Shown: in pieces, positions 1-10,151 of the stretch
Position numbering within the stretch: position 1 is the stretch's first letter
Layout of the letters: each line of letters begins with the position of its first letter
NCBI GenBank assembly: GCA_030789695.1
Contig: CM061141.1
Coordinates: 167,655,079-167,719,078, forward strand
Direction: 5' to 3'
DNA: 64,000 nucleotides
DNA from: Scilla litardierei
Taxonomy: Eukaryota; Streptophyta; Magnoliopsida; Asparagales; Asparagaceae
Position numbers and translations under genes: made by a program
The notes under the pieces: model-generated
What the model saw: the letters and a program-made list of their open reading frames with translations, nothing else
Told to the model about the DNA's origin: nothing
Databases searched by the model: none

Positions 1-162
1 CCTTAGGAACGTCTCAATCCTACATTTCCAATAGCCAAAGTTCGTGCCATTGAAACGTGGAGGACACACCGTTGATTGAACTTCGAAAAGTGTGGACGCT
101 CCATCACGGTCATGATTGTTGTACGAAGGCGGCGGCGGAACGTTGTTGTTGTTGGATGCCAT
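1..162 (-). CDS. Copia gag, N-terminal part, cut by window edge
   Basis: The minus strand opens with ATG at 162 and stays open to the window start, giving 54 residues. It begins with an Asn-rich, Pro-rich stretch and reaches the motif PPRFNGTNFGYWK, which is typical of the start of plant Ty1/copia gag (DUF4219/UBN2-type). Gag forms the virus-like particle of the element in the cytoplasm. The start is supported by the primer-binding site and LTR lying directly upstream (175-188 and 191-1980). No stop is seen in the visible part. The rest of gag and pol lies outside the window. Confidence 0.85.
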   Translation of the reverse strand, partial: MASNNNNVPPPPSYNNHDRDGASTLFEVQSTVCPPRFNGTNFGYWKCRIETFLR

Positions 163-174
163 AGCTATAACTTT

Positions 175-188
175 GCGCTTTGATACCA
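175..188 (-). other. Primer-binding site (initiator Met tRNA type)
   Basis: On the minus strand this reads TGGTATCAAAGCGC, close to the common plant PBS TGGTATCAGAGC complementary to initiator tRNA-Met. It lies two bases beyond the LTR end at 191 and 13 bases before the gag start codon, the usual order LTR-PBS-gag. Confidence 0.85.
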
Positions 189-357
189 ATTGTAAGGACC
201 CTGGCTATGGGAAAAACACTAGAAGGGGGGTTGAATAGTGTTTATGCAATTTAAAAAGATAGTTACACCAATTTAAATGCTAACCAACAATATAATGCGG
301 AATTAAAATTAAACCCAAAGAGAAACAAATGCCGACGCAAGGATGTTTCAAGGGTTC

Positions 358-585
358 GGATTACCCAAGTCACTTCCCGACTTGTTCCCGGTAATCCTAC
401 GTCCCTTCCACCCGGATACCTTCGGATACTCAAGTTAGAACCCTAACTTGAGGTTTCCTTAAAACCCACTTGTAGCAACCCTACAAGTGAAATCGAAATA
501 CAATCGATTGTCCTTGACTCCCATAGCTTGGGAGCAAGCAAACCACTCTCATAACCCGAGAGCAAATTCAAATAACGAAAGTTAT
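358..585 (-). repeat. Hairpin chain in R-U5 part of LTR
   Basis: Six short inverted repeats follow one another: 358-365/390-397 (8 bp, enclosing a 6-bp inner stem), 429-438/443-452 (10 bp), 467-475/481-489 (9 bp), 518-523/529-534 (6 bp), 546-550/558-562 (5 bp) and 572-576/581-585 (5 bp, GAAA loop). Three of the loops contain AACC(C). They lie downstream of the TATA box, so they should be in the leader RNA. Confidence 0.7.
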
Positions 586-871
586 GAAATATGAAAGCAA
601 CACTTTCAATCACTTATGCTTTGAAGTAGAACTTGAAAGAGAAGTGTGTTGTGTGTTGAAGACTCTCTTGGAAGAGAGGAAAAGCCCTTTCTCTTGACTG
701 CACCAAATGCTTAGAAGATATATCTTTGGTTCTAGGTTGGAGAGCAAGAGATCAAAGATTGGATTTCTTAGGGCTCTAGGATTTGAGAGCTTTGATCTTG
801 AGAATGAAAGCTTGAAAGATTTTGCAATAGAATAAGTCACTTGGTCACATCTCAATAGAACAGTAGATGCT

Positions 872-882
872 CCTTATATAGG
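872..882 (-). promoter_or_regulatory. LTR TATA box
   Basis: The minus strand reads CCTATATAAGG. It is about 1.1 kb into the LTR and about 85 bp downstream of the last palindrome, consistent with a U3/R promoter. Confidence 0.6.
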
Positions 883-965
883 TTTCTCAAATCCTCAAAA
901 CAAAATTAGCAAAAACCTTTTTGGAATTCGTGAGAAAACTCTCAACGGATAGATCTGCGCTCGCG

Positions 966-1616
966 ACAGTCGACTGTTGAAGAAAACACAGTCGACTGTT
1001 GCACAGTCAGATAGGGTAGGTGAGAATTCATAACAGTAACTTACCACGTGGACAGTCGACTGATGAAGGATAGAAAGTCGACTGTTGAACCAACATGCGA
1101 CTGTAAGTCCTTCTACAGGCGACTGGCTGTAATAAGGGTAAGTTAAAGAATTCTGGAAAACATCTGGGATAACAGGACAGACGACTCACGAGGAGATAAC
1201 AGTCGACTGTTAATCAGAACAGGCGACTGTAAATCCTTATACATACGATTGTCAAAACCCTGAGGTTTTCCAGAGAGCTGAGTCAACAAATTGGCTCACA
1301 GACAGACGACTGTTGCAGCATTGACAGTCGACTGATCCATTGGACAGTCGACTGTAAATTCAACATTAGTCGACTGCCCATAAAAGACAGATCAATAGAT
1401 TTTGGGCAAAAGACAGACATGCGACTGATTTACAAAACACAGTCGACTGTCCCTTGGACAGGCGCCTGTGAAACATTCATGAGTCGCCTGTGGGAATTAA
1501 GACAGAGAAGCCCAAAACTAGACTGTGAAAGTTTTTGCTTAACAGACGACTGTAGAACAAAACACAGTCGACTGTTTTTGAGACAGGCGACTGTAAAATG
1601 TTCAGCAATCGACTGT
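966..1616. repeat. Cluster of ACAGTCGACTGT-type palindromes (U3)
   Basis: About 20 copies of a 10-12 bp palindrome lie 15-60 bp apart. Perfect ACAGTCGACTGT occurs for example at 966-977 and 988-999. Variants such as ACAGGCGACTGT and ACAGGCGCCTGT also occur. All lie in U3, upstream of the TATA box. The same motif family recurs in two other LTRs of this window. Confidence 0.9.
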
Positions 1617-1985
1617 TATAAACAATACAAGCACAATCAATAAAGAAATGAATTGGAGTCTAAGGACGATTGATCTAATGATGTCATAAGACTGAAATGA
1701 AGATGTATGTGTGCTCCAACAATGTTCTACTTCTAAGCTACATACTAGAAGAGATAAGAGATTTACATTAACGAATAATTCTCTCTTTTATCCAACGCAT
1801 GTGCTTGAAGTCTTCATGGAGCTTCAATCATCATCTACGATCATCCAATCCATTTCATTTGCTTTCAATGAGCTTTGAGTGTCATCCATTGCAAGTAGAT
1901 CTTCATAATTAGCTTAGGCAAAGGATTAACTGCAAAATAGGGGATTAGTCACAAGTATTTATGTTTGTTCATCATTAACACCAAG

Positions 1986-3129
1986 TAGGGAGAAGTCCAA
2001 TACTCAACACTCTCTAGTTAAAGATGTAATCACCTCATGTGATTACATTAGGAAATCAAAGTCCTCTTGGGTTTGGTTCCCTAATGTTTAGGTTCCTCAC
2101 ACATATGCATATTGCATGGATATTATTCTTAAATATTTTTTTAGCATACCCATTGTTTGTGTGTGTTTCATGATTTTGAAATTGTTTTCAAATTTATTTT
2201 TCATGAAAATGGGGACCTTGGGAAATACTTTGACATGCATGCATTTGCTAATCCATGTGTATGTCAATGTGGGAGTTAATATGTTGTATGTTTAAAATAT
2301 TTTAAAATGTATTTTAACTCTCATTTCAGGTTGTTCTTGGGATCATTTTTTCAATTGGTGTCATTTTCCAATTGGTTATGATGGTTTCAAACCCAACCCA
2401 ATTATATTGCCAACATGCTTCATGTTATACTTTGTTTTGGCAATGTCATTGTATATCAATGAAGCTTGATTTTTCCATACCTATTGCTTTGATACACTTT
2501 AGGCCCATGGCTCCAATATATGTTTATCAATTTGTAAAGAGGATTATCTTTCAAGATTCTTTTTCTACAATTGGTATTACCTCAATTGTTAGAGATTGTT
2601 TATCTCCTACTTTACAATTGGTATTAGATCATAGAAGTCAAAATTTGACCATTTCTATGATCTAGGGGGCACGGGATAGTGATTGATACCCACTAAATAT
2701 TTACAATTTGGTATCATACATTTCAAAACTCTTGCATATTGTCACATCTTTGATTAAGATGACAAAGGGGGATATTTATGTTGTCCACATTTTTGACGAT
2801 GTCAATGGGGAGAGATATATGCATTATGTAATTGTAATTCTTGTATTTCATACATTTGCATTTGGAGAGAGATATATCTATGGGAGAGATATGTGGGATT
2901 ATATATACCATTCATGTGTGCATGGTTATTTTCTATTGCAATTGGTTTATGTAATCCATACCTATTATATGTCACCATGGTTTCTCTTTATTTCATTTGG
3001 TTTAATGAGTATTTACAATTGAGTATCTCATTTTACAATTGGTGCACATAAGTAGGGGGAGCTCATTAGCATTGTGCTTTATTTCTTTACGTTTTACATA
3101 ATGTGTGTCATCATCAAAAAGGGGGAGAT
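1986..3129 (+). mobile_element. 3' non-coding end of plus-strand Sirevirus-like element
   Basis: This AT-rich stretch ends in the polypurine tract AAAAAGGGGGAGAT (3116-3129) next to the LTR at 3130. Two further PPT-like runs occur upstream, AAAGGGGGATA near 2764 and GTAGGGGGAGC near 3053, fitting the repeated PPT-like tracts known from Sireviruses. The motif CAATTGG recurs many times between 2350 and 3040. Open frames here are short and show no recognisable domain, so I take the region as non-coding. Its left part was separated by the minus-strand insertion at 1980. Confidence 0.7.
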
Positions 3130-3569
3130 TGTTGAGTATTGATGTTTCATGCCAATGTTATTTTGATGATGATCATAACATTATGTTTTTGATAATGACA
3201 CTCTTGTTTTAGTCTCTTAGTTACATTTCAAGAATATCATTTTGGGAGACTAAACACGTGGTGCAAGGATGGACATCAAGTGGAGAAGAGCCGAAGCTTG
3301 GACTCAAGGGGTGCCAAAGGTTGGAGTTGATGGGGAGCATCAAGGCATCAATATTGAAGCCATAGACTCTAAGGAAGCATTGTAATCCATGTAATATTTC
3401 CTTTATTGCTTTCTCTCTCGTTTGAGTCTAGGTTTAATGTAATGCCTTGATAGATGGTCTACTCATACATGCATATGCATTTAACCATCTTAGTGAGCCT
3501 TAGGATTATCATAGACTCCAACTCAATAGGTTCATCGTGTCCAAAGACTCATTTGGAGTCTTTGGCTTC

Positions 3570-4091
3570 CCTACAGTCGCCTGATGAAGATTTTACAGTC
3601 GATTGGGTGATTCCAGTCGCCTATCGAGCCTTCTAAAGTCGACTATGATGCATTGCTCAAGTCATCCTTTGATTGATTCTACTTGACACATCAGTCGATT
3701 GATGACCAATTTACAGTCTCCTGTATATTTACAGTCGCCTGAGAAACGGTCAACAGTCGTCTGAGAGGCATAAGTGCATATACTGCTTCTTTCTATTTTT
3801 CTCCATCTCCTGCAGTAGTCGACTGATGAAGGTTTAACAGTCGCCTGTCTATTTTACAGTCGACTGTATTCTTGTCATCAGTTGCATGTATGCTTTTTGG
3901 GAGAAAGAGTGCAACTCTCTGTTTTATTCCATCCCAGGCAGCAATCGCCTGCTGAAGGTTTTACAGGCGCCTGTCCTATTTACAGTCGACTGTATCGTCT
4001 TCTTCAGTCGACTGTCAAGGCTCAGATTATAACCGTTGGATATTTTCTAGCCGTTGGAAAGTCGACTGTTTTTTGTTCATCAGTCGACTGT
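3570..4091. repeat. Second cluster of ACAGTCGACTGT-type palindromes
   Basis: About 17 copies of ACAGTCGACTGT or its variants (ACAGTCGCCTG, ACAGGCGCCTGT, ACAGTCGATTG) are spaced 15-60 bp apart in U3. The cluster ends about 85 bp before the TATA box. Confidence 0.9.
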
Positions 4092-4177
4092 AAGTGACAT
4101 TTATGCCCATTAACTAGCCGTTGCAGCTTTTTGTTTTTGGCTGTTTCCTTGGGTTTTGAGAGTTGATATAGGGTTCC

Positions 4178-4187
4178 TATATATATG
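4178..4187 (+). promoter_or_regulatory. LTR TATA box
   Basis: The sequence CTATATATAT lies just downstream of the palindrome cluster and upstream of the hairpin chain, the expected place for the LTR promoter. Confidence 0.6.
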
Positions 4188-4450
4188 AGAGGGCTGAGTT
4201 CATAGGAACTTCTTGATGCTATTGAAAATCCTTAGAGATTAAATAATCCACTCTCAAACTCTCTCATTTCCCTCTTAGAGATCAATCTCCTCTTCATGCA
4301 TTGAAGTCAAGCTCAAGGAAAATCATCCAAATGCTTTCAAGCTACTCTCAACACTTGGAGATCCTCTTCCATGCCTTGCATTCATATATGAGTAAGTACA
4401 TCTCAAGGCATAGGTAAGAGTATTTGTTTTACTTGGTGTTTTCTTGTAAC

Positions 4451-4747
4451 ACTAGTTCTCTTTGTGGGAATTAGTCTCTCTCTTTATAGGAGTATTTCTC
4501 TTAGTGCGAATAGGATATTCTCTTAGTGTGAATAACTCTCTTTGTAGGAGTAACTCTCTTTGTGGGAGTTTGGTGTCCTAGTGTAGGGCTAACCCTAATT
4601 CTCTGAGTGGGAGTTAGTAATTCTCTAGGTGAAAGTTTGCCCCTTGTGTAGGGTTGGTTGGGTCCTTGTGTAGTGCAAAATCTTCTTGGTGAGGTATCTC
4701 CTTGTGGGATTTATATTCACTTCTCTTTGTGGGAACTATAGTGAATA
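4451..4747 (+). repeat. Constant-loop hairpin array (9-nt loop TCTTTGTGG)
   Basis: At least six hairpins have a 9-nt loop close to TCTTTGTGG, always closed by C-G, but with different stems: 4451-4458/4468-4475, 4516-4520/4530-4534, 4535-4538/4548-4551, 4552-4556/4566-4570, 4595-4601/4611-4617 and 4721-4723/4733-4735 inside 4714-4720/4741-4747. A further one at 4493-4497/4508-4512 has a 10-nt loop. Stems are complementary or carry one G-T wobble. All lie in the R-U5 part of the LTR. Confidence 0.8.
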
Positions 4748-5578
4748 TTAGTGTGGCTGGACGTACCCAAGTTTGGGGCACCATGGTAAAATCTTGTGTT
4801 TGCGTTTGGATTGATTGCGTCGATTATTTCCTCTTGCATTTATTATTCCGCATTTGCAAGTTTAATTATAATTGAACAATTTTATTGCAATTACAATATT
4901 CACCCCCTAGTGTGTTGTTGTTAGTATTGCAAGGGTAAGGCGATCCTTACAATAACATTAAAAGTGATACAGAGCATATAATTATGATCCTAAAAAGCAT
5001 CATATAATGTAAAAGGCTGTGCTAGTTGGGATTATTCAAAAGAGTTTGAAAAAGAGCCCAAAATTTAACATGTTCTTCGTGAAAAAGAACGAAGTTTTCC
5101 TTTTTAAATTATCCCCAATTTATCCCCAAAAGTCTCCTTAATGTCCCATATTTTATCATGATTTTCATGAATTTTTAGGCCCACTGAAACCTTTTTAAAC
5201 TTATTTTTAGTCCCCAAAAAGCCTTTTAAAGCTTATTTTTTTCGAAAAGCCCTTGTTGAATAATATTTATCATGCTAATCTTTTTTTCCGAAAAAAAACT
5301 AGCGGCCTAAAGCCCCCGTAATCTTAATAATTTTTTTAAGAAAGATATTTGGCATGCGGGCCTAAAGCATGCAGCTTGCCTGCGGGCTTTAGGCCCGCAA
5401 GGCGAATTTTTTTTCTCATGGGCTTTAGGCCTAAGGGTATTGGGGGTGGGGCAGCGGCTAAGGTTTGCCGCCGCCGCTGCCCCCTGTTTATGTGCCCTCG
5501 GAGAGGGGTGGCCGCCCGGCCGTAGCAAGGGTGACAAGGGGGACCCCCCCTCCGCTGTCGTGGCGGGGATCGGCGGCA

Positions 5579-5910
5579 CCCCCTCTTGTCGTAGCGAGGG
5601 GGAGGGGGAACAACAGCCCCCCTCAGGGGGATAATGTCGACGGCCTGAATGTCGCCCCCCTTCGAGGGATAACGGCGGTGGCCCGAAGCCCGCCCCCCTT
5701 CGGGAGGAATGATAGCGCCCCCATTCGGGGGGGAACATCGGTGCCCCTGCTTCAGGCAGGGGCACGGGGAGTGGCGCCCCCGCTTCAGGCGAGGGGCACG
5801 GGGGACAACGACCCCCGCTTCAGGCGGGGGGCAGTGTCAGCCCCACCACTTCAGGTGGGGGCATGGGCGGCGACAGCCCCCCGCATTCGCTTCGAGCGTG
5901 GGGGGATCCG
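5579..5910. repeat. GC-rich hairpin array in copia leader
   Basis: About ten G/C-rich inverted repeats stand in a row. The clearest share the centre TTCAG: 5741-5765 has a perfect 10-bp stem, and the next three lie near 5775-5799, 5811-5831 and 5839-5861. Inner stem pairs change together (TGC/GCA, CGC/GCG, ACC/GGT). Earlier hairpins at 5579-5602, 5616-5630 and 5715-5733 have other loops. The array lies in the leader region of the minus-strand copia element. Confidence 0.75.
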
Positions 5911-6280
5911 GCGCCTACGGGTGACGAAAAATAGCGACGGCCGGCGATGTCGAGAGGGGATACCCCAAATTTTATTATAAATTTCAGATTGAAATCAAGT
6001 TAAAAATATGATTTTTAGACGATAAAATCGTCGATTTAGGCGATTAGCCTTATTTCCACTCCGATCTTACGAGATCTATGGATAAAATTTTCATACGTAT
6101 GATAACAAAGACATTTTAGCGAGATTTACCTCTATATCCGTCCTCCGAATATAGCGACGGTTGAATGAAGCCTACGCGAATGATGACGCTCGTTTGATGA
6201 AGCTTGACGCCACGTGCATGGATCTTCCGCCTTTCTCCGCTTTCGCAACGATCTATTTTGTGTGGAATTTTTGTTTAGAG

Positions 6281-6294
6281 GCTCGTGCTGATAA
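6281..6294 (-). other. Copia primer-binding site (TTATCAGCACGAGC)
   Basis: The minus strand reads TTATCAGCACGAGC, two bases after the LTR end at 6297. The copia element at 10052 has the nearly identical TTATCAGCAAGCTC at the same place, so the two belong to one lineage. This type differs from the Met-tRNA 3'-end PBS used elsewhere in the window. Confidence 0.6.
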
Positions 6295-6296
6295 TG

Positions 6297-6396
6297 TGTT
6301 ATGAATCATCATCTGGGGGAGGAACCCTCAGCTCTTTATTTATAGCATATAAAGGAGCGTATACAGATAAGGTACAATATATATGGTCTTATCTAG
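6297..6396 (-). mobile_element. Short LTR of minus-strand copia element
   Basis: The left edge is the TGT/ACA end next to the PBS. On the minus strand a TATA-like CTATAAATA lies near 6336. Satellite sequence is recognisable from about 6397, so the LTR is about 100 bp, similar to the 100- and 112-bp LTRs at 10052 and 16376. The exact right edge was not resolved. Confidence 0.5.
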
Positions 6397-9300
6397 AAGA
6401 CAAAACTAGACCAAAAAAAATCATATCATTTAATAAAAAGATCTATCTTTCAGAAAATGCAGAACATAACCACGAGTTCAGAAAAATCCACAAAAATGTC
6501 CTTGGAACCGGGAGATCGCCATCTTTAACTTAAAAATAAGAGAAGGTAAAATTAGGCTATAAAATCATATCATTTAATATTAAGATTCATATCTTATAGA
6601 AAATTTAGAAAATGGCCCGTAGTTCAGGAAAATCATCAAAAATGTCTTTTGGAACCGAGAGATCGCAATCTTCAACTGAAAAATAAAAGAAGACAAAATT
6701 AGGCCAAAAATCATATAATTTAAGCAAAAGATCCATATGTTCCAGAAAATGTAGAAAAAAATCCGCAAAAATATTCGTTAGAACCAGGAGATCGCGATCT
6801 TCAACTAAAAAAAATAAGAGAAGACAAACTTATGTTATAAAAATCATATCATTTAAAGAAAAGATCCATTTCTTAAATAAAATGTAGAAAATAGCTCCGA
6901 GCTCAAAAAAATCCACAAAAATGTCAGTTGGAACCGGGAGATCGCTATCTTCAACTGAAAAATAAGAGAAGACAAAAATATGCCAAAAATCATATCATTT
7001 AATAAAAAGATCAATGTCTTTTAGAAAAATGTAGAAAAAGTCTCATGGCCAGAAAATTCCGCAAAAATGTCCGATTGAAACGGGAGATCGCCATGTTCAA
7101 CTGAAAAAAAGATAAGACAACCTTAGTATATGAAAATCATATGATTTTATAAAAAGATCCATACAATGTCTTTTGTAACCGGAAGATTGCCATCTTCAAC
7201 TGAAAAATAAGAGAAGATAAACTTAGGCTATAACAATACATCATTTAATAAAATGATTCATGTCTCTAATAAAATGTTGAAAATAGCCCCCGAGTTCAAA
7301 AAAATTCCTAAAAATCTCTGGTGGAACCGGGAGAAAGCCATCTTCAACAAAAAATAAAATAAAACAAAATTTGACTCTAAAAATCATAAGATTTAATAAA
7401 ATATTCATATCTTACAGAAAATGTAGAAATTATCGCGGAGCTTAGAAAAATCCCGCAAAAATGTCCGTTGAAACCGGGAGATCGCCATCTTTAACAAAAA
7501 ATAAGTGAAGACAAAATTTGGCCAAAATGTACCATTTAATAAAAAGATCCATATCTTCGAGAAAATGTAGAAAATAGCCCTGAGCTCAGAAAAATCGGCG
7601 AAAATGTCCGTTGGAATCAAAAGATCGTCATCTTCAACTGAAAAAAATAAGAGAAGACAAAATTATACTAAAAAGCATATCATTTGATAAAAATATCCAT
7701 ATATTCAATAAAATGAAGAAATTAACACTCAGCTCAGAAAATTCAGCAAAAATTTCTGTTGTAACCGGGAGATCGCCATTTTCAACTGAAAAATAAGGAA
7801 AGACAAAATTAGACTATAAAAATCCTATTATTTAATATTAAGATAATATCTTACAGAAAATATAAAAAATTGCACGTAGATTAGAAAAATCCGCAACAAT
7901 GTCCGTTGGAACCATGAGATCGCCATTTTCATCTAAAAAATAAGAGAAGACAAAATTAGGCCAAAAATCATACTGCCAGAAAAATCCGCAAAAATGTCCG
8001 TTTAATAAAAAGAAACATATCTTCCACAAAATATAGAAAATCACCACATGGTCAGAAAAATCCGCAAAAATATCCTTTGGAACAGGGAGATCATCATCTT
8101 CAACTGAAAAATAAGGGAAGACAAACTTAGGCTATGAAAATCATATCATTTATTAAAAAGATTCATATCTTTCAGAAAATGTAGAAAACAGCCCGGAGCT
8201 TAGAAAAATCAGTAAAAATGTGTATTAGAACCAGGAAATCAACATCTTCAATGAAAAAATAAATGAAGACAAAATTAGGCCAAAATATCATATCATTTAA
8301 TAAAAATCTTTATCTTACTTAAAATGTAGAAAAATCGCCACGAGTTCAGAAAAATCAGCAAAAATATCTATTGGAACCGGCAGATCACCATACTTAACTG
8401 AAAAATAAGAAAAGACAAAATTACCGTACAAAAATCATATCATTTAATAATTAGATCCCTATCTTCAGTAAAATATAGAAAATAGACCCGAGCGAAGAAA
8501 AATCCGCAGAATGTCCATTGGAACCAGAAGATCGCCATCTTTAACAGAAAAATAAGAGACGAGAAAATTAGGACAAAAATCATATCATATATAAAATGAT
8601 CCATATCTTTTAGAAAATGTAGAAAATAGCACAGATCTAAGAAAAATCTGCAAAAATTTCTATAGGAACCGAAAGATCGCCATCTTAAACTGAAAAATTT
8701 TAGAAAACAAAATTAGGCTATAAAAATTATATCATTTAATATAGAGATCCCTATCTGACAGAAAATGTAGAAAATTGCCCGGAGCTCAGAAACATTTGCA
8801 AAAAGGTCAGTTGGAACCAGGAGATCGCCATATTCAATGAAAAAATACGAGAAGACAAAATTAGGCAATAAAAATCATATAATTTAATAAAAGATAAATA
8901 TCTTCAATAAACTGTAGAACAATAGCCCCAAGCTCGGAGAAATAATCAAAATGTCCGTTGGAACCGAGAGATCAACATCTACAACTTAATAATAAGAGAA
9001 TATAAAATTAGGCCAAAAAATCTTATAATTTAATAAAAATATCTGTATCTACCCGAAAATATAGAAAGATAGCATCGAGCTCAGAAAAATACGCAAAAAT
9101 GTCCGTTGGAACCGGGAGATCACCATCTTCAACTGAAAAATAAGAGAAGACAAAATGTGATTATAAAAATCATATTATTTAATATTGAGATTCATATCTT
9201 ACAAAAAATATAGAAAATAGCCCGTAGCTCAGAAAAATATGCAAAGATGTTTATTGGAACCAGGAGTTTGCCATCTTCAACCGAAAAAAGAGAAGACAAA

Positions 9301-10051
9301 ATTAGGACATAAAAATCATATCATTTAATATATTTTACAGAAAATGTAGAAAATAGACCGGAGTTCAGAAAAATCCGCAAAAATTTCTATTGGAACCGGA
9401 AGAACGACATTTTGAACTAAAAAAATAAGACAAGACAAAATTAGGTAATAAAAATCATATCATTTAATAAGATATACATATCTTCAATAAACTGAAAAAA
9501 TAGTCCCGAGCTCAGAAAAATTCGCAAAAATGTCCGTTGGAACTGGGAGATCGCCATCTTCAACAGAAAAATAAGGGGAGACAAAATAAGGCCAAAAAAC
9601 ATATGGTTTAATTAAGTGATCCATATCTTTTAGAAAAAAGTAGAAAATAGCCCAGAACTCAGAAAAATTTGCAAAAAAAATCTGTTGGAACCAGAAGATC
9701 GTCATCTTCAACTAAAAAAATAAGAGATACAAAATCAGGCTATAAAAATCATATCATTTAATATAAAGATCAATGCCTTACAGAAAATGTAGAAAATTGC
9801 CTGGTGCTAAGAAAGATTTGCGAAAAGGTCCGTTGGAACAGGGAGATCGCCAAATTCAACGAAAAAAATAAGAGAAGACAAAATTAGGCCCAAAAATCAT
9901 ATTATTTAATAAAAAGATCCACATCTTCTAGAAAATATAGAAAATAGGCTCTATGTTAGAAAAATCTGCAAAAATTTCCGTTGAAACCGAGAGATCACCA
10001 TCTTCAACTTAAAAAAAGAGAAGACAAACTTAGGCTATAAAAACATCATTT
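6397..10051. repeat. ~147-bp satellite array, left block (about 25 copies)
   Basis: The phrase GGAACCGGGAGATCGCC and its variants recur at about 6504, 6651, 6930, 7471, 7613, 7761 and 7908, giving a usual spacing of 142-150 bp. Each unit also holds AAATGTAGAAAATAGC, CATATCATTTAATAAAAAG and GAAGACAAAATTAGG. Copies are diverged and some are shorter (one about 129 bp). The monomer length is near a nucleosome repeat. Because it is near a multiple of three, similar short open frames recur on the minus strand, but they contain stops and show no family, so I do not call genes. Confidence 0.92.
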
Positions 10052-10151
10052 TGTTATAAACGGGCTTTTGGAGGCCCAGGTATCCACCATTATGTAACCC
10101 TATTACTATAAATACAGGGCTACAGGTTTCGTAGTCACTAAGTTTACAACA
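10052..10151 (+). mobile_element. 5' LTR of copia element (100 bp)
   Basis: Starts TGTTATAAACGGGC and ends TTTACAACA. A TATA-like CTATAAATA lies near 10105. It matches the 3' LTR except for a missing block of about 12 bp after GGAGGCCCA. Confidence 0.93.

Larger units (their letters stand above)
191..1980 (-). mobile_element. 5' LTR of minus-strand Sirevirus-like copia element
   Basis: On the minus strand the LTR runs from TGTTAATGATG at 1980 to GTCCTTACA at 191, with TG...CA ends, about 1.79 kb. PBS and gag follow in the expected order. A TATA-like CCTATATAAGG lies at 872-882. Upstream of it (966-1616) is a cluster of ACAGTCGACTGT palindromes, and downstream (358-585) a chain of hairpins. 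The outer flank 1981-1985 (ccaag) should be one copy of the target duplication; its partner is outside the window. The element has landed in the 3' non-coding part of another copia element. The Sirevirus assignment rests on LTR length, PBS and gag style. Confidence 0.85.
3130..4951 (+). mobile_element. 3' LTR of plus-strand Sirevirus-like copia element
   Basis: The LTR starts TGTTGAGTATTG right after the PPT and ends GATCCTTACA, about 1.82 kb with TG...CA ends. It has a palindrome cluster (3570-4091), a TATA box (4178-4187) and a hairpin chain (4451-4747) in that order. Its 3' end resembles that of the LTR at 191-1980 (both have a C-rich CTAGTGT segment and end TCCTTACA), but the 5' ends differ, so the two are related rather than the same family. 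The next five bases (ataac, 4952-4956) are the likely target-duplication position. Confidence 0.85.
4952..6296 (-). mobile_element. 5' leader of a minus-strand copia element
   Basis: On the minus strand a short LTR (about 6396-6297) is followed by TTATCAGCACGAGC and a long untranslated leader. The leader is similar to that of the copia element at 10052: both have GTCGCTA followed by a purine-rich segment and AGAGGTAA. GC-rich hairpins follow at 5579-5910, then AT-rich DNA to 4952, where the Sirevirus LTR cuts it off. No gag is reached. Open frames in the GC-rich part (for example 5307-5765 minus and 5465-5980 plus) look like consequences of base composition. Confidence 0.65.

Noticed and set aside
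966..1616. Possible CRISPR array (regularly spaced short repeats)
   Set aside because: Repeats are 10-12 bp palindromes with unequal spacing inside a plant LTR, and there are no cas genes.
5307..5980. Long open frames (152 and 171 residues) in the GC-rich block
   Set aside because: Extreme GC content removes stop codons; both strands are open at once and the block is an inverted-repeat array in an untranslated leader.
6580..9711. Repeated minus-strand open frames rich in Phe, Ile and Trp
   Set aside because: They recur with the satellite period of about 147 bp, contain frequent stops and match no family. The recurrence follows from a monomer length near a multiple of three.
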